Of a stretch of DNA of 7,979 nucleotides, positions 6,205-7,979 are shown in pieces. The position numbers and the translations under genes were made by a program. The stretch is from Rhizobiaceae bacterium (GTDB lineage: Bacteria; Pseudomonadota; Alphaproteobacteria; Rhizobiales; Rhizobiaceae), in NCBI GenBank assembly GCA_014380965.1, contig JACMIV010000150.1, positions 1 to 7,979 on the forward strand, given 5' to 3'. The notes under the pieces were generated by a model. It was not told the DNA's origin. It was given only the letters and a program-made list of their open reading frames with translations, and ran no database searches. How positions within the stretch are numbered: the stretch's first letter is position 1; every line of letters starts with the position of its first letter.

Positions 6205-7383
6205 ATGCACACTCAATCCGCCACCAAGGTCGCGATCGTCGGGGCGGGGCCTGCCGGCCTCCTGCTCGGCGCCCTTCTAGAGCAGCGCGGCATCGACACC
6301 GTGATCATCGAGCGCCAGACGCGTGCCCATGTCGAGGCGCGGCTCCGGGCGGGCGTTCTCGAACAGGGAACTCAGAACCTCCTGCGCGAGGTCGGTGCCG
6401 CCGAACGGATGGACCGCGACGGGCTCGTCCACACCAGCGTCGAACTCGCGCTCGACGGCGAGCGCGTGAAGATCGATCTCCAAGGTCTCACGGGCGGCAA
6501 GGCGGTCATGGTCTACGGGCAGACGCAGATCGTGCAGGATCTCGTCGCCCATCGCCTCGCCTCCGGGCGCGACATCCTCTTCGAGGTTTCGGACACGACG
6601 ATCGACGGCATATCCGGCGCGTCGCCGAGCGTCTCCTTCGTCCATGGCGGAGTGAGGAAGACCGTTTCCTGCGACTACATCGCCGGGTGCGACGGGTTCC
6701 ACGGCGCTTGTCGAGGTGCCATCCCCGCGGAGAAGCTCACCGTTTTCGAGAAGATCTACCCCTTCGCCTGGCTCGGCATCCTCGCCCACTGCGCGCCGCC
6801 GGCCGAGGATCTCATCTATGCCCGTCACGAGCGCGGCTTCGGGCTCTACTCCATGCGCAGCCCGGTGCTGGCACGCCACTACATCCAGTGCCGGCCCGAC
6901 GAGAACCTCGCCGAGTGGCCGGACGAAAAAGTCTTCGACGAGCTGGAGCTCAGGCTCGGCGGCCGAACGACCCTGCCGCGCGGGGAGGTGATCGACAAGT
7001 CGGTTACCCCGATGCGCTCCTTCGTCACCGAACCGATGCGCTACGGCCGGCTCTTCCTTGCCGGCGACGCCGCCCACATCGTGCCGCCGACGGGCGCCAA
7101 GGGTCTGAACCTTGCGGCCGGCGACGTCCACTATCTCAGCGAGGGCCTGACCGACTTCTACCGCACGGGATCGGAGGCCGGCCTCGACGCCTATTCGGAC
7201 CGGGCGCTGGCGCGAGTCTGGAAGGCCCAGCGCTTCTCCTGGTGGATGACCTCGATGCTGCACGATTTCGGCCCGGGCGACGCCTTCGGCAACCGTGTCT
7301 ATCGCGCCGAGCTGGACTATGTCCTGTCGTCGCAGCCGGCGATGACGACGCTGGCGGAGAACTATGTCGGGCTGCCCTACTAG
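6205..7383 (+). CDS. pobA: 4-hydroxybenzoate 3-monooxygenase (p-hydroxybenzoate hydroxylase)
   Basis: FAD-dependent cytoplasmic enzyme of 392 residues that uses NAD(P)H and oxygen to convert 4-hydroxybenzoate to protocatechuate, the entry to the beta-ketoadipate pathway. Motifs are GAGPAG (13-18) for FAD, ERQT (36-39), RAGVLEQG (48-55), the NAD(P)H/FAD motif GCDGFHG (161-167), and GRLFLAGDAAHIVPPTGAKGLN (281-302). Compared with the well-studied P. fluorescens enzyme, all main active-site residues are kept: Tyr205 (201), Ser216 (212), Arg218 (214), Arg224 (220), Tyr226 (222), Pro295 (293), Lys299 (297), Asn302 (300) and Tyr387 (385). That identifies the substrate with high confidence. The residue matching Tyr38, in the helix that selects NADPH over NADH, is His42. 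GGGAGG (6191-6196) eight bases before the ATG supports the start; the frame remains open upstream but only across the promoter region. It is divergent from pobR and convergent with xseA. Confidence 0.97.
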   Translation: MHTQSATKVAIVGAGPAGLLLGALLEQRGIDTVIIERQTRAHVEARLRAGVLEQGTQNLLREVGAAERMDRDGLVHTSVELALDGERVKIDLQGLTGGKAVMVYGQTQIVQDLVAHRLASGRDILFEVSDTTIDGISGASPSVSFVHGGVRKTVSCDYIAGCDGFHGACRGAIPAEKLTVFEKIYPFAWLGILAHCAPPAEDLIYARHERGFGLYSMRSPVLARHYIQCRPDENLAEWPDEKVFDELELRLGGRTTLPRGEVIDKSVTPMRSFVTEPMRYGRLFLAGDAAHIVPPTGAKGLNLAAGDVHYLSEGLTDFYRTGSEAGLDAYSDRALARVWKAQRFSWWMTSMLHDFGPGDAFGNRVYRAELDYVLSSQPAMTTLAENYVGLPY

Positions 7384-7388
7384 CCCAC

Positions 7389-7409
7389 TCAGCCCGAGGG
7401 CCCAGCTGA
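7389..7409. terminator. Weak hairpin between convergent pobA and xseA
   Basis: TCAGC (7389-7393) and GCTGA (7405-7409) can pair around an 11-base GC-rich loop in the 38-base gap between the two convergent genes. AGGGC (7397-7401) can alternatively pair with GCCCT (7419-7423). There is no T-tract on either strand, so this is at most a poor bidirectional terminator. Confidence 0.2.
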
Positions 7410-7421
7410 CATCATCGAGCC

Positions 7422-7979
7422 CTAGAGCAGCCGTCCCTGATCCGCCTTCAGAAGCTCGGCCGTGGACGCGCGCTTGCTTTCCCGGCGCGGCTTCTTGGCG
7501 GGAGGCGCCTTGACAGCCCCGTCGCCGGTCTCGACCGCGATGGCCGAGCGGCGTCTGCGGTCGGCGAACTCGACCTCGAACGCCATGCCGGGAACGAGGG
7601 CTTCCGCACGGGTGACGGGATTGTCGCCGCCGTCGCGGATGATCGCATAGCCGCGCTGGAGCACCTGGAGCGGGCTGAGGCTGAGCGCCATGCGGGAAGC
7701 GGCGCCGAGTGCCATCCGCCGTCGCTCCTGCAACGCTCCGAAGGCCTGCTCGAAGCGGGCGGCAAGGCCGTCGAGACGGTTTCGCGCGGCAAGGCTCTTG
7801 GCGGCGACGACATGCGGGCGAAGGTCCGCTCCCATCCGGTCGAGCCGCTGGCGGCGCCGTGCGACGGCGGTCTCGAAGGCGTAGTCGCCGCGGCTTGCGG
7901 CATGGCGGAGATCGGCCCGTTTCTCGCGCAGCAGCGTGTCGAGGCTGGCGGGCGACAGGCGAAGGCCCGTCTCGCCGAA
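7422..7979 (-). CDS. xseA: Exodeoxyribonuclease VII large subunit (partial, C-terminal 185 residues)
   Basis: C-terminal part of XseA, the large subunit of exonuclease VII, which with XseB degrades single-stranded DNA during repair. The gene enters from the right edge in frame and stops at 7422; the N-terminal OB-fold and catalytic core lie outside the window. The visible part has the long Arg/Leu/Ala-rich helical region typical of the subunit (for example RRRQRLDRMGADLRPHVVAA), followed by the strongly conserved SPLQVLQRGYAIIRDG and then VTRAEALVPGMAFEVEFAD, the usual end of the family domain. A basic tail follows (AKKPRRESKRASTAELLK), which is variable in the family. It is convergent with pobA and unrelated to aromatic metabolism, so it marks the edge of the catabolic cluster. 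Confidence 0.92.
   Translation of the reverse strand, partial: FGETGLRLSPASLDTLLREKRADLRHAASRGDYAFETAVARRRQRLDRMGADLRPHVVAAKSLAARNRLDGLAARFEQAFGALQERRRMALGAASRMALSLSPLQVLQRGYAIIRDGGDNPVTRAEALVPGMAFEVEFADRRRRSAIAVETGDGAVKAPPAKKPRRESKRASTAELLKADQGRLL

Noticed and set aside
1..7979. Signs of horizontal transfer, insertion sequences, phage or defence genes.
   Set aside because: No transposase, integrase, terminal repeats or att-like repeats were seen, and codon use looks uniform across the genes.

Overview
The window is a high-GC, gene-dense piece of bacterial chromosome. Coding style and gene content suggest an alphaproteobacterium, probably Hyphomicrobiales (Rhizobiales)-like; this is inference, since no rRNA or other taxonomic marker is present. 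I see no mobile element, tRNA, rRNA or CRISPR array.

Layout, left to right. (1) Positions 1-4115, minus strand: a complete set of branched-chain amino-acid-type (HAAT) ABC transporter genes, transcribed right to left in the order periplasmic binding protein, livH-type permease, livM-type permease, livG-type ATPase, livF-type ATPase. The livF gene runs off the left edge. The last four genes are joined by short stop/start overlaps, so this is one operon. (2) Positions 4116-4234: a divergent promoter region with an AT-rich core and two overlapping inverted repeats. One of them resembles the PcaR operator as I remember it. (3) 4235-5002, plus strand: an IclR-family regulator of the PcaR/PcaU/PobR type. 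(4) 5027-6055, minus strand: an AraC-family regulator of the PobR type, convergent with the IclR gene. (5) 6056-6204: a 149-bp divergent regulatory region. (6) 6205-7383, plus strand: pobA, 4-hydroxybenzoate 3-monooxygenase. (7) 7422-7979, minus strand: the C-terminal part of xseA (exodeoxyribonuclease VII large subunit), which runs off the right edge and is an unrelated housekeeping gene.

How it fits together (inference from context): the five-gene transporter probably imports an aromatic acid such as 4-hydroxybenzoate or a related compound, rather than leucine. PobA hydroxylates 4-hydroxybenzoate to protocatechuate, which feeds the beta-ketoadipate pathway; no ring-cleavage genes are in the window. 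The AraC-type PobR is placed to switch on pobA. The IclR regulator is placed to control itself and the transporter. No undescribed type of system is evident. The most useful leads are the aromatic-uptake assignment, the PcaR-like operator, and an unusual residue in the coenzyme-selecting helix of PobA.
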